Below the pieces are notes generated by a model. It was given only the letters and a program-made list of their open reading frames with translations. It ran no database searches and was not told where the DNA came from. Of a stretch of DNA of 64,000 nucleotides, positions 18,590 through 30,079 are shown one piece after another. The stretch is taken from the NCBI GenBank assembly GCA_013127575.1, contig CP053418.1, positions 1,116,001 through 1,180,000 of the forward strand, read 5' to 3'. Source of the DNA: Ramlibacter terrae (GTDB taxonomy: Bacteria; Pseudomonadota; Gammaproteobacteria; Burkholderiales; Burkholderiaceae_C). The first letter of the stretch is position 1. Every line of letters begins with the position of its first letter. A program made the position numbers and the translations under genes.

Positions 18590-19450
18590 TCAGGCGCTGC
18601 TGCGCTCCCGCACGTAGCTCGCCAGCTTTTCCGCCACCCGGCCCAGGTCGCGCTGCAGCGTGGCGAAGCCCGCGTTGCGTTCGCGCGTGGCTTCGTCCAT
18701 GTACAGCGGCCGCCGGATTTCCACCTGCAGGCTGTGCCGGTTGCGCGCCGGCTGGCCGATGCGCGCGATCAGCTGCACGCCCTTGTACGGGTCGTTGCGC
18801 GCGACCGTGTAGCCGCAGGCGCGCAGCTCGCGCTCCACCAGGTCGACGAACGCCGGTTCGCAGGTGGTGCCGTCGCGGTCGCCGAGGACGAAGTCGGCCA
18901 GCGGATGCGGGCTGTCGATCTGCAGGCGCCGGTACGCGTCGTTGGGCATCGAATGCAGGTTCAGGTGCCAGACACCGCCGAAGCGCTGGACGCTCGCTTC
19001 GATCGCCTCGGCCAGCGCCGCGTGGTACGGACGGTAGTAGCTCTCGATGCGGTTGCGCACCTCGGCCACCGTGAGCGCGCGGTCGTAGATCGGCTTGCCG
19101 GCGCCGACGTTGCGCCACACCAGCCCGAACCCCGGGCGGGTCTTCTCGCCCGGGTTCAGCGGCGCCGGCCACGGTTCGTCGAGCAGCTCGGGGTCGAGGT
19201 CGTCCTCGGTGCGGTTGCAGTCGATGTAGGTGCGCGGGAAGTGCGCGGCCAGCAGCGTGCCGCCGACGCAGGGCACGGCCTGCCACAGCGCTTCGACGTC
19301 GGTGTCTTCGCCGCGCCGCAGCAGCGCGCGCGGCACCGCATGCGCGAAGTCGGCGGGGTAGCTGGTGCCGCTGTGCGGCGAGTCGCAGACCAGCGGCACG
19401 GGCGGAGTCGCCGGCGGGCTGAGCGTGAAAGGCTGGAAGTCCGCGGCCAT
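18590..19450 (-). CDS. hutG: N-formylglutamate amidohydrolase family protein
   Basis: A 286-residue zinc hydrolase that releases formate and glutamate from N-formylglutamate in one branch of histidine breakdown. Motifs are VCDSPHSGTSYP, FPRTYIDCNRTEDDLDP, GFGLVWRNVGAGKPIYDR and HLNLHSMPND, containing the expected metal-binding His/Asp. No other hut genes are nearby; instead a Bug receptor gene ends three bases upstream on the same strand. It may therefore act on a different N-acyl amino acid. The frame is intact. Confidence 0.85.
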   Translation of the reverse strand: MAADFQPFTLSPPATPPVPLVCDSPHSGTSYPADFAHAVPRALLRRGEDTDVEALWQAVPCVGGTLLAAHFPRTYIDCNRTEDDLDPELLDEPWPAPLNPGEKTRPGFGLVWRNVGAGKPIYDRALTVAEVRNRIESYYRPYHAALAEAIEASVQRFGGVWHLNLHSMPNDAYRRLQIDSPHPLADFVLGDRDGTTCEPAFVDLVERELRACGYTVARNDPYKGVQLIARIGQPARNRHSLQVEIRRPLYMDEATRERNAGFATLQRDLGRVAEKLASYVRERSSA

Positions 19451-19453
19451 GCG

Positions 19454-20439
19454 TCAGTCGGCACGGATCTTCGCGATCTTCGAGACGCGGTCGTAGCGGG
19501 CGACGGCCTGCTCGATGTCCTTGGCGAACTGCGCCGGTGTGCCGGGGATGAGGATCGCGCCGGAATCGGTCATCTTCTTCTGGAACTCCGGCGCCTGCAT
19601 CGCCTTGTGGATCGCTGCATTCAGCTTGGCCACCACGGCGGGCGGCGTGCCGGCCGGCGCGACCACGCCGAACCAGCCGCCGCCGCCCATTTGCGGAAAG
19701 CCGAGTTCGCCGTAGGTCGGCACGTCGGGCAGGGCGGGCGAGCGCTGCTCGGCCAGCACGGCGAGCGCGCGCAGCTTGCCGGCCTTGATGTGCGCCAGCG
19801 CGGAAGGCAGGTTGTCGGTGATCGCGTCGTCGACGGCCGCCGACGGCGTCGTTCATCGCCTGCCCGGCGCCCTTGTACGGCACGTGCAGCAGCTCGATGC
19901 CGGCCAGCGCGGTGAAGTGCGCGATGTTGGCGTGGCCCAGCGAACCGGTGCCCGGGGAGCCGAAGCTGAACCTGCCGGGCGCGGCCTTGGCCTGCGCGAT
20001 GAACTCCTTCATGTCCTTCGCCTGCACCTTGTTCGGGTTGACCGCGAAGACGCTGGGCGTCGTCGCCACGTTGGTGATCGGCGCGAAGTCCTTCAGCGGG
20101 TGGTACTTCAGCTTGCCGGCATACACCGCCGGGTTGCTGCCGTGCGTGCTCACGGTGGCCATGCCCAGCGTGTAGCCGTCGGCCGGCGACTTGGCGACGA
20201 ACTCCATGCCGGTGGAGCCGCCGGCGCCGGCCTTGTTCTCCACGATGACCTGCTGGCCCAGCTCGCGGCTGCCGAACTCCGCGACCAGGCGCGCGGCGGC
20301 AGGTCGGTCGAACCGCCGGGCGCGAAGGGCACGATCAGCCGGATCGGCTTGTTCGGATAGTTGTCTTGGGCATGGGCGGCGCCGAACGCGGCGGGGCGGC
20401 GGCGCAGGCGATGGTCTGCAGGAAATGGCGGGTGTTCAT
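19454..20439 (-). CDS. Bug-family (TctC) tripartite tricarboxylate receptor
   Basis: A periplasmic solute receptor of about 327 residues in the family expanded in Burkholderiales. Signal-like start [15 protein letters not shown], then [84 protein letters not shown] and [14 protein letters not shown]. Three breaks (about 20388, 20300, 19846) fit CCTGG/CCAGG loss, restoring [11 protein letters not shown] and [12 protein letters not shown]. It precedes hutG by three bases and is divergent from a LysR gene, which may control the pair. The membrane subunits TctA/B are absent. Confidence 0.87.
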
Positions 20440-20518
20440 GCGGCGCAGGTTACGTTCGCGGGCAGCGGCCGGCAAACGACTTTTGGGTCCGCGGTGATGA
20501 CATGATGTAATCGCGGGC

Positions 20519-21432
20519 ATGCCGATTCGCAGCCCTTCGCTGGTGGAACTGCATGCCTTCCTCGCCGTTGCGCGCGAGGGCAGTTTCCGCAAGGCCGCCG
20601 AGGCGCTGTGCGTCACGCAGGCGGCCGTCAGCCGTGCGGTCGCGCGGCTCGAAGAGGAGCTCGGCGTCGACGTGCTCGAACGCTCCGGCGCGGGCGTGCG
20701 GCTCACGCCGGCCGGCACCGAACTGAGCCGGCGCACCGCGAAGCACGTCGCCGCGCTGGAGGCCGCCGCGGTGCAGATGCGGCGGCAGTCCGACCGCATG
20801 CGGCTGCGCCTGTCCGCGGTGCCCAGCCTCGGCAACCTCTGGCTGATGCCGCGGCTGGAAGACTTCCGGCGCGCGCATCCCGAGGTCGAACTCGAGTTCC
20901 GCCAGTACCACCACGACGAGGACTACCTGCGCGACGACGTCGACCTGTGGGTGGCGCTGAAGCGGCAGGCCTGGCCGCGCCGGTGGCGGCGCAGTACCTC
21001 GTGGGGCGCGACATCGTGGCCGTCTGCGCGCCGCAACGGGCCAAGGGCATCCGCACGCCCGCGCAACTGCTCGCGCAGCCTTTGCTGTACCACTCGAACT
21101 ACCGCGACAACTGGTCGCTGTGGGCGGGGGCCGTGGGCGCGGAACTGCCCGCGGGCTGGCGCGGCACCGGCTTCGACCTGGTGATGAACCTGATCGAGGC
21201 GGCGCGCTCCGGCATGGGCGTGGCCGTCGTGCAGCAGTGCATGGTGGAGGCCGACCCGGCTGCGGGCCGCCTCGTGATGCCGGTGCCCGGCTCGGCCTCG
21301 ACCGGCCGCGGCTACTACCTGTGCCGGCGGCGTGCGCTCGGCGCGCACCCGGCCGCCGAACTGTTCGGCGAGTGGGTGCGGGCGCAGGCGGCGCTCAGCG
21401 AACCCGCATCCCCGGCTGCGCGCCGGGCGTAG
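20519..21432 (+). CDS. LysR-family transcriptional regulator
   Basis: About 304 residues. N-terminal winged helix-turn-helix ([39 protein letters not shown], residues 9-48), then a GcvA-like effector domain ([42 protein letters not shown]). The frame breaks near 20975 beside a CCTGG in CAGGCCTGGCC; the downstream part resumes at [15 protein letters not shown]. It is divergent from the Bug-hutG pair with an 80-base gap, the usual LysR target arrangement. Its end overlaps the convergent metG by 38 bases. Confidence 0.9.
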
Positions 21433-23438
21433 GTTCGAGCACGTAGATCCCGGGCTGCGCCTTCTCGTCGCCGTGGCTGGCGGCGAGCACCATGCCCTCG
21501 CTGACGCCGAACTTCATCTTGCGCGGCGCCGGGTTGGCGACCACCACGGTCAGCTTGCCGACCAGGTCTTCCGGCTTGTACGCAGACGAGATGCCCGAGA
21601 ACACGTTGCGCATGCGGCCTTCGCCGACGTCGAGCGTCAGTTGCAGCAGCTTGGTCGATCCTTCCACGGCCTTGCACTCGACGATCTTGGCGATGCGCAG
21701 GTCGATCTTGGTGAAGTCGTCGATGGTGATGGTGGGGGCGATCTCCTCGCCGCCCGGATGCACAGGCGCTTGCACCGCTTCGGCCGGCGGCTCGAACAGC
21801 GCGTCCAGCAGCTTCATGTCCACGCGCTGCATCAGGTGCTTGTACTCGCCGACCTGGTGGCCTTCGCCCAGCGGCGTGGCGGCATTGCTCCACTCCAGCG
21901 GCGCGCAGTTCAGGAACGTCTCCGCCTGCGCGGCCAGTTGCGGCAGCACCGGCTTGAGGCAGGCCGTCAGCACCTTGAACGCTTCGATGCAATCGGAGCA
22001 CACGCGCGCGGCTTCCTCCGTTTTGCCTTCCTTCACCAGCTTCCGGGCGCGGCGGCGTCGAAGCGCAGGTTCACTTCGTCGGCGAAGGCCATCACCTCGC
22101 GCAGGGCCTTGCCGTACTCGCGCGTCTCGAACAGCGCCTTGACGCTGTCGACCAGCTTCCGGACCTGCAGCGCCGAGCCGCCGCCGGCCACCAGCTTGCC
22201 GCCCGGAATGAACTTGACGGCGCGGCTGGCGATGTTGACGTACTTGCCGACCAGGTCGGAGTTGACGCGCGCCACGAAGTCGTCGGGATTGAAGTCGACG
22301 TCCTCCACCCGGCCGTTGAGCTTGGCGGCGATGTAGTAGCGCAGCCACTCGGGGTTCATGCCGAGCGACAGGTACTTCAGCGGGTCGATGCCGGTGCCGC
22401 GGCTCTTGGACATCTTCTCGCCGCTGACCGTGATGAAGCCGTGCACGTTGACTGGCTGGGCGTCTTGCGGCCGCTGAACTGCAGCATCGCCGGCCAGAAC
22501 AGGGTGTGGAAGTAGACGATGTCCTTGCCGATGAAGTGCACCTGCTCCACCGCCGGGTCGGCCACGTACTGCTCGAAGCTGGCGTCGGTGCGCGAGGGCG
22601 CGTGCCAGTGGTCCTTCGCCCGGCCCTTGTCGAAGTGGTTCTTCAGGCTGGCCGGGTAGCCGATAGGCGCATCCAGCCACACGTAGAAGTACTTGCCCGG
22701 CGCGTCGGGGATCTCGATGCCGAAGTAGGGCGCATCGCGGCTGATGTCCCAGTCGGCCATGCCCGCTTCGAACCATTCGCTGGCCTTCTTCGCCATCTCG
22801 GGCTGCAGCTTGCCGTCCTGCGTCCAGGCCTTCAGGAAGTCGACGACCTTCTCGTCGGACAGCTTGAAGAAGAAGTGCTCGGAGCTGCGCAGTTCGGGCG
22901 TCGCGCCGGTCAGCGTCGAATACGGGTTGATCAGCTGCGTGGGCGAATAGACGCTGCCGCAAACCTCGCACGAATCGCCGTACTGGTCCTTGGCGTGGCA
23001 GGTCGGGCATTCGCCCTTGATGTAGCGGTCGGGCAGGAACATGCCCTTGACCGGGTCGTAGAACTGCTCGATGGTGCGCGTGGTCACCATGCCGTTCGCC
23101 TTGAGCTGGCGGTAGATGCCCTGCGCCAGTTCGGTGTTCTCCGGGCTGTCGGTGGAATGCCAGTTGTCGAAGCGGATGTGGAAACCGTCGAGGTATTCCT
23201 TGCGGCCGGCGGCGATGGACGCCACGAACTGCTGCGGCGTCACGCCGGCCTTCTCGGCGGCGATCATGATCGGCGCGCCGTGGGCGTCGTCGGCCCCGAC
23301 GAAGTGCACCATGTGGCCCTGCATGCGCTGGAACCGCACCCAGATGTCGGCCTGGATGTACTCCATGATGTGGCCGATGTGGAACTTGCCGTTGGCGTAC
23401 GGCAGGGCGGTGGTGACGAAGAACTTGCGCTGCGGCAT
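21395..23438 (-). CDS. metG: Methionyl-tRNA synthetase
   Basis: Essential class I synthetase charging tRNA-Met. Motifs are [13 protein letters not shown] (HIGH), zinc knuckle CPTC...[15 protein letters not shown] [23 protein letters not shown] (KMSKS) and a C-terminal OB-fold tRNA-binding domain ([15 protein letters not shown]...[27 protein letters not shown]). Two breaks, at about 22452 and 22042, are repaired as CCAGG (TPSQVNVHGF) and CCTGG (APWKLVKEG). The start MPQRKFF at 23438 is preferred to the longer 23465 form. Restored length is about 682 residues. It is divergent from mrp. Confidence 0.96.
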
Positions 23439-23494
23439 GAGGGCTTTCCGGGGACAGCCGGGCATTTTAGTGGGGCTCGCTACACTGCGTGCCT

Positions 23495-24580
23495 ATGGCT
23501 ACCCAAGACCAACTGCTCGCCGCGCTGGCGAACGTCACCGATCCCAACAGCGGCAAGGCGTTTGTCGCGACCAAGTCGATCCGCAACATCGTCGTCGAAG
23601 GCGGCGACGTGTCGTTCGACCTCGAACTCGGCTATCCGGCCAAGAGCCAGCTGCCGGCGCTGCGCAAGGCGCTGGTCGCCGCGGCCAAGACCGTTCCCGG
23701 CGTCGACAACGTGTCGGTGAACATCAACACCAAGGTGACGGCGCACGCGGTGCAGCGCGGCGTGCAGCTGATGCCCAACGTCAAGAACATCGTGGCCGTG
23801 GCGTCCGGCAAGGGCGGCGTGGGCAAGAGCACCACCGCCGCCAACCTGGCGCTGGCGCTGGCGGCCGAGGGCGCCCGCGTCGGCGTGCTGGACGCCGACA
23901 TCTACGGCCCGAGCCAGCCCATGATGCTGGGCATCGACCGCCGGCCTGAGAGCGACGACGGCCAGACCATGGACCCGCTGGAGAACCACGGCATCCGGTG
24001 ATGTCGATCGGCTTCCTGATCGACCAGAACGAAGCCATGATCTGGCGCGGCCCGATGGCCACCCAGGCGCTGGAGCAGCTGCTGCGCCAGACCAACTGGG
24101 GCGACCTCGACTACCTGATCGTCGACATGCCGCCCGGCACCGGCGACATCCAGCTGACGCTGTCGCAGCGCGTGCCCATGACGGGCGCGGTGATCGTGAC
24201 CACGCCGCAGGACATCGCGCTGATCGACGCCAAGAAGGCCGTCACCATGTTCGAGAAGGTCGGCGTGCCGATCCCGGGCGTGGTGGAGAACATGGCGGTG
24301 CACATCTGCAGCAACTGCGGGCACGCCGAGCACATCTTCGGCGAGGGCGGCGGCAAGCGCTATGCCGCCGAAAAGGGCATCGACTACTGGGCGCGCTGCC
24401 GCTGGACATGCGCATCCGCCTGCAGGCCGACAGCGGCAAGCCCACCGTGGTGGCCGATCCGGAGGGGAGGCGGCGGGCATCTACCGCGACGTCGCGCGCA
24501 AGGTCGCCGTCAAGATCGCCGCCAAGGCCAAGGACTTCTCGGGGAAGTTCCCGACGATCACCGTTTCCAAGAACACGTAA
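23495..24580 (+). CDS. apbC: Iron-sulfur cluster carrier ATPase Mrp/ApbC
   Basis: A P-loop ATPase that binds and transfers Fe-S clusters. An N-terminal MIP18-like domain (residues 1-75) is followed by ASGKGGVGKSTTAANLALAL (Walker A), DADIYGPSQPMMLG, IVDMPPGTGDIQLTLSQ and the cluster-binding CSNCGHAEHIFG. Breaks at about 23996 (CCAGG), 24389 (CCTGG) and 24466 (consistent with CCTGG) are repaired to HGIQVMSIGF, DYLGALPLDMRI and VADPGGEAAGIY. About 363 residues. Its metG neighbour is common in betaproteobacteria, and it may serve the Fe-S-rich enzymes that follow. Confidence 0.93.
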
Positions 24581-24690
24581 CGCCGAAGCTCGACGTTTAC
24601 GGGCTTTTTGCACGTCGTTCACCGGAAAGGTGCCATGCGGGTCAGTAGGTTTGCTTACAGTCGGGTCTTCGATCCCTTTGGAGACATCGC

Positions 24691-25482
24691 ATGAACCGTC
24701 GCATCCAGGCCTTGCTGGGCGCATCCGCCCCGGTCTTTGCCGCCCACGCATCGGCATCCCTGACCTTCTACGCGAACCAGTCCTTCACGGGCCGGTCGTT
24801 CGCGATCAACCAGCCGGTGAACGACTTCTACAGCATCGGCCGCAAGGAAACCGCCTCGTCGGTGTGGGTGGAGAGCGGCCGCTGGGAGATCTGCAGCGAA
24901 CCCAACTACCGCGGCCGCTGCGTCGTCTTGCGCCGCGGCGGCTACGAGTCGCTGAAGGAATTCGGGATGAACAACACCGTGGCCTCGGCCCGGCCCATCC
25001 GCGACAACCGCCGCTACGAGAACGAGGCTGCCGCGCCGGTCGACCGTCCCGAGTACGCCTACCGCCGCCGCCACCAGGAGCGCGTGTTCGACGCCCCGAT
25101 CACCGACGTGCGCGCCGTGATGGGCCCGCCGACGCAGCGGTGCTGGGTCGAGCGCCAGGCCGTCCAGCAGCAGCCGAACATCGGCGGCGCCGTCATCGGC
25201 GGCGTGATCGGCGGCATCCTCGGCCACCAGGTCGGTGGCGGCAGCGGCAAGGACCTTGCCACCGGCGCGGGCGTCGTGGGCGGCGCCGTGGTGGGCAGCA
25301 ACGTGGCCAACGGCTCGGGCGGGCGCCAGGACGTGCAGCGTTGCCAGCAGGTCGCGGGCGGCCCGCCGGCCTACTACGACGTGAGCTACAACTTCCGCGG
25401 CCGCCTGCACCACGCGCAGATGACGGCGCCGCCGCAGGGCAACACCATCCCCGTGAACGAGCGCGGCGAACCGCGCTACTGA
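24691..25482 (+). CDS. Exported beta/gamma-crystallin domain plus glycine-zipper protein
   Basis: A 263-residue protein. An N-terminal signal ends around HASAS (residue 24); its hydrophobic core is interrupted by Pro in SAPVFAA, probably Leu miscalled at a CCTGG (24729). Residues about 25-85 form a Greek-key crystallin-like domain (LTFYANQSFTGRSFAI, WEICSEPNYRGRCVVL). Residues about 170-210 are a Gly-zipper 2TM segment (GGAVIGGVIGGILGHQVGGG) as in 17-kDa surface antigens. The C-terminus contains YDVSYNFRGRLHHAQM, a frequent companion of that segment. Probably envelope-associated; the role is unknown. Confidence 0.75.
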   Translation: MNRRIQALLGASAPVFAAHASASLTFYANQSFTGRSFAINQPVNDFYSIGRKETASSVWVESGRWEICSEPNYRGRCVVLRRGGYESLKEFGMNNTVASARPIRDNRRYENEAAAPVDRPEYAYRRRHQERVFDAPITDVRAVMGPPTQRCWVERQAVQQQPNIGGAVIGGVIGGILGHQVGGGSGKDLATGAGVVGGAVVGSNVANGSGGRQDVQRCQQVAGGPPAYYDVSYNFRGRLHHAQMTAPPQGNTIPVNERGEPRY

Positions 25483-25486
25483 AGCC

Positions 25487-25504
25487 GGCGGGCGCTCGCC
25501 CGCC
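25487..25504 (+). terminator. GC hairpin after the crystallin-domain gene
   Basis: A perfect 7-bp stem, GGCGGGC (25487-25493) and GCCCGCC (25498-25504), with a GCTC loop directly after the stop. No T-tract follows, so terminator function is uncertain. Confidence 0.4.
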
Positions 25505-25573
25505 CACGGCCCCGGCGGGCGTCTGGACGATCGTCCGGCCGCCCGCCGCCTTACCGCATGGGATGATCATGCG

Positions 25574-27300
25574 ATGAGTTCCGCCGTACCCGAGATTCCC
25601 CTCGGCACCCCCGACAGCCTGCGCCGTGGCCTGCGCCGCGGCGGCCCCAAGGGGCGCCCCACCGAAGAGTCCGCGCTCGCCGAAGTGCGCGCGCTGGTCG
25701 GCCCCCGCCCGCCGGAAGGCCACCGTCCCGACCTGCTGATCGAGCACCTGCACCGGCTCAACGACGCCTGGGGCGGCCTGCACAAGGCGCACTGGTCGCG
25801 CTCGCGCGCGAAATGAACCTGCCGATGGCTCAGGTGCAGGAGGTCGCCAGCTTCTACCACCACTTCGAACTGCTGCCCGATGGCGGCCAGCCGCCGGCGC
25901 TCACCATCCGCGTCTGCGAAAGCCTGTCCTGCGAGCTCGCCGGTGCGCGTGACCTCTTGCAACGCCTGCCCGCGCTGGTCGGCGCGGGCGTGCGCGTGGT
26001 GGCGGCGCCCTGCATCGGCCGCTGCGAACAGGCGCCGGCCGCGCTCGTCGGCGGTGGCGGTGCCGCACGCGACGCCCGAAGGCGTGCTCAACACGCTGGT
26101 GGCCGAAAGCGCGGCGGCGCCCGGCGCGATCGGCGCCGCGCGCGGCGTGGCCGACCACGCCGGCTACCTCCGGTACCGCGCCGACGGTGGCTACGCACTG
26201 GCCGCGGCCATCGTCAACGGCGAGGAAGACCCGGAACAGGTGCTGCAGGCGATGGAAGCGTCGGGCCTGCGCGGGCTCGGCGGCGCGGGCTTCCCGGCCG
26301 GCCGCAAGTGGCGGATCGTGCGCGACCAGCCGGCGCCGCGGCTGATGGCCGTGAACATCGACGAAGGCGAACCCGGCACCTTCAAGGACCGCCACTACGG
26401 AGCGCGACCCGCACCGCTTCCTCGAAGGCATGCTGGTCGCCGCGCAGATCGCCGGCACCGAGGCGATCTACATCTACCTGCGCGACGAATACCACGATTG
26501 CCGCGTGATGCTGCAGGACGAACTGGCGAAGCTGCAGGCCAGCCCGCCCTTTCCGCTGCCGCACATCGAGCTGCGCCGCGGCGCCGGCGCGTACATCTGC
26601 GGCGAAGAGTCCGCCATGATCGAATCGATCGAAGGCAAGCGCGGCATGCCGCGGCTGCGGCCGCCCTACGTGGCGCAGGTGGGCCTGTTCGGCCGGCCGA
26701 CGCTGGAGCACAACTTCGAGACGCTGTTCTGGGTGCGCGACATCCTCGAACGCGGGCCGGACTGGTTCGCCGGCGGGGCCGCCGCGGCCGCAAGGGCCTG
26801 CGCTCCTTCAGCGTCAGCGGCCGCGTGCGCAGCCCCGGCGTCAAGCTGGCGCCCGCCGGCATCAGCCTGCGCGAACTGGTCGACGAATACTGCGGCGGGA
26901 TGCAGGAAGGGCACGCGCTCTACGCGTACCTGCCGGGCGGCGCCTCGGGCGGCATCCTGCCGGCGGAGCTGGCCGACCTGCCGCTCGACTTCGACACGCT
27001 GCAGCCGTACGGCTGCTTCATCGGCTCGGCCGCGATCGTGGTGCTGGGCGACCGGGACCGGGCCCGCGATGCGGCGCTGAACACGCTGCGGTTCTTCGCC
27101 GACGAAAGCTGCGGCCAATGCACTCCCTGCCGCGTGGGTACCTCCAAGGCCGCGCAGCTCATGGAGGCGCCGCGCTGGGACAATGAAACCCTGGAAGACC
27201 TGAACCAGGTGATGGCGGATGCGTCCATCTGCGGCTGGGCCAGGCGGCGCCGAACCCGGTGCGTTGCGTGCAGAAATACTTTCCCCATGAAATCGCCTGA
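25574..27300 (+). CDS. fdsB: NAD-linked formate dehydrogenase, fused NuoE/NuoF-like diaphorase subunit
   Basis: About 577 residues joining two modules. Residues about 1-155 are NuoE-like (FdsG) with a thioredoxin-fold 2Fe-2S site (CESLSCE, APCIGRCEQAPA). The rest is NuoF-like (FdsB): GLRGLGGAGFPAGRKW (NADH/FMN loop), NIDEGEPGTFKDRHY, GAYICGEESAMIESIEGKRG and ESCGQCTPCRVGTSK (4Fe-4S). It passes electrons from the alpha subunit to NAD+. Five breaks (about 25791, 26053, 26398, 26788, 27233) fit CCWGG, for example KAHLVALARE, LVGQVAVPHATPEGV and ICGLGQAAPNPVRC. It overlaps the next gene by 14 bases. Calling it one fused gene depends on repairing the break at 26053. Confidence 0.88.
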
Positions 27301-30079
27301 CCTCCCCCTCGTCGACTTCAAGCTGGACGGCCGTCCCGTGCAGGCGCTGCCGGGCGAGACCATCCTGCAGGCCGCGGACCGCGTGGGCGTGGAGATCCCG
27401 CGCCTCTGCTACACGGAGGGCATGCGTCCCGACGGCAACTGCCGCTCGTGCGTGGTGGAGATCGCCGGCGAACGCGTGCTGGCCCCGAGCTGCTGCCGCA
27501 CCGTCACCGCGGGCATGGACGTGCAGGCGCAGAGCCCGCGCGCCCGCAAGAGCCAGCAGATGGTGCTGGAACTGCTGCTGGCGGACATGCCCGAGCGCGG
27601 CTACAAGTGGAACGACCGGTCGGGCGAAGCCGGGGGCGAGCACGGCGAGCTGAGCGCATGGGCATCGCGCATGGACGTCGCCGCGCGCCCGCAGTTGCGT
27701 GCGCTGCGGCGCGCGCAACCCGCCACCGACGACTCGCACCCCGCGATGGTGGTCAACCTCGACGCCTGCATCCAGTGCACGCGCTGCGTCCGCGCCTGCC
27801 GCGAAGAGCAGGTCAACGACGTCATCGGCTACGCGCTGCGCGGGGCCGCGAGCAAGATCGTGTTCGACCTCGACGACGCCATGGGTGCGAGCACCTGCGT
27901 GGCGTGCGGCGAATGCGTCCAGGCGTGCCCCACCGGTGCGCTGATGCCGAAGTCGCTGGTCGGCTCGCAGGCCGTCGACCGCGAAGTGCCGTCGGTGTGC
28001 CCGTTCTGCGGCGTCGGCTGCCGGGTCACCTACAAGGTGCGCGACGAACGCATCGTCGCGGTCGACGGGCGCGACGGCCCGGCCAACCACTCGCGCCTGT
28101 GCGTCAAGGGCCGCTTCGGCTTCGACTACGCGCACCATCCGCACCGGCTGCGCCGGCCCCTGATCCGCAAGCCCGGCGTCGGCAAGGACGTCGACGTCGC
28201 GCGCGATCCTTCCCGGTGGCAGGACGTGTTCCGTGAAGCGACGTGGGACGAGGCGCTGGACTTCGCCGCCGGCAAGCTGCGCGACCTGCGCGATACGCAC
28301 GGCCCGAAGTCGCTGGCGGGCTTCGGTTCCGCCAAGGGCAGCAACGAAGAGGCCTACCTGTTCCAGAAGCTGGTGCGCGCCGGCTTCGGCAGCAACAACG
28401 TCGACCACTGCACGCGCCTGTGCCACGCGTCGAGCGTCGCGGCGCTGCTGGAAGGCGTCGGCTCCGGCGCCGTCAGCAACCAGGTGAGCGACGTCGCGGA
28501 ATCGGAACTGATCCTCGTGATCGGCTCCAACCCCACGTCGAACCATCCCGTCGCGGCGACGTGGATGAAGAACGCCGCCAAGGCCGGCACGAAGATCGTG
28601 CTGGCCGACCCGCGCGTCACCGAGATCGGCCGCCATGCCTGGCGCGTCATGCAGTTCAAGGCCGACACCGACGTGGCGCTGCTCAACGCGATGATCCACA
28701 CGATCATCGACGAAGGCTGGCCGACCGCGCCTTCCTCGAGGCGCGCGCGAGCAACTTCGACGCGCTGCGCGACAGCGTGCAGGCGTTCTCGCCCGAGCGC
28801 ATGGAAGCCGTGTGCGGCGTGCCGGCGGCGACGATCCGCGAAGTGGCGCGTGCCTTCGCCACGGCCAAGTCCGCCATGATCCTGTGGGGCATGGGCATCA
28901 GCCAGCACGTGCACGGCACCGACAACGCGCGCTGCCTGATCGCGCTGTGCAGCGTGGCGGGCCAGATCGGCAAGCCCGGCAGCGGCCTGCATCCGCTGCG
29001 TGGCCAGAACAACGTGCAGGGCGCCAGCGACGCCGGGCTGATCCCGATGATGCTGCCCAACTACCAGCGCGTCGACAACGCGCAGGCGCACGCCTGGTTC
29101 GAGGACTTCTGGGGCACGAAGCTCGATGCGCAGCCTGGCTACACGGTCGTCGAGATCATGCACAAGGCACTGGCGCCCGACAGCGATCCGCACAAGCCGT
29201 GGCATGTACGTGATGGGCGAGAACCCCGCGATGAGCGACCCCGACCTGAACCACGCGCGGCACGCGCTCGCCGCGCTGGAACACCTGGTGGTGCAGGACA
29301 TCTTCCTGACCGAAACCGCGTGGCTCGCCGACGTCGTGCTGCCCGCCAGCGCCTGGCCGGAGAAGACCGGCACCGTCACCAACACCGACCGCATCGTGCA
29401 GCTCGGACGCAAGGCGATCGAGCCGCCAGGCGAGGCGCGCGCCGACCTCGGCCTGATCCAGACCTGGCGCGCCGCATGGGGCTGGACTGGAACTATCCGG
29501 GCGAGGACTGCGGCGTGGCCGCCGTCTACGAGGAGATGCGGCAGGCGATGCATGCGGCCATCGCGGGCATCAGCTGGGAACGGCTGGAGCGCGAGGGCAG
29601 CGTGACGTACCCGTGCCTCGACGCCGAAGACCCGGGGCAGGCCATCGTCTTCACCGACCGCTTCCCCACGGCCGATGGCCGGGTGCGGCTGGTGCCGGCG
29701 CAGATCGTGCCGGCCGACGAACGCCCCGATGCGGACTACCCGCTGGTGCTGATCACCGGCCGCGTGCTGGAACACTGGCACACCGGCAGCATGACGCGCA
29801 GGGCCTCCGTGCTGGACGCGATCGAGCCGGCGGCGACGGCTTCGCTCAATGGCCGCGAACTGCGCCGCACGGGCCTCGCGCCCGGCGGTGGTGCGGCTGG
29901 CCTCGCGCCGCGGCGAGATCGCCTGCGAAGTGCGCCAGGACGACGGCACGCCCGACGCCACGGTGTTCATGCCGTTCGCGTATGCTGAAGCGGCCGCCAA
30001 CCTGCTGACCAACGCAGCGCTGGACCCGTTCGGCAAGATCCCGGAATTCAAGTACTGCGCCGTGCGCCTCCAGCCATGA
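27287..30079 (+). CDS. fdsA: NAD-linked formate dehydrogenase alpha subunit (Mo-bisMGD, Fe-S)
   Basis: Catalytic subunit of about 930 residues oxidising formate to CO2. Order: 2Fe-2S domain (RLCYTEG, NCRSC, SCCRT), two 4Fe-4S sites ([22 protein letters not shown]), the CPFCGVGC cluster motif, and the molybdopterin domain with [15 protein letters not shown], whose last Cys is the expected Mo ligand, so no selenocysteine. Later: [39 protein letters not shown] and [10 protein letters not shown]. Four breaks (about 28719, 29203, 29463, 29889) fit CCTGG/CCAGG. The stop overlaps the DUF3305 start as ATGA. Confidence 0.94.
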
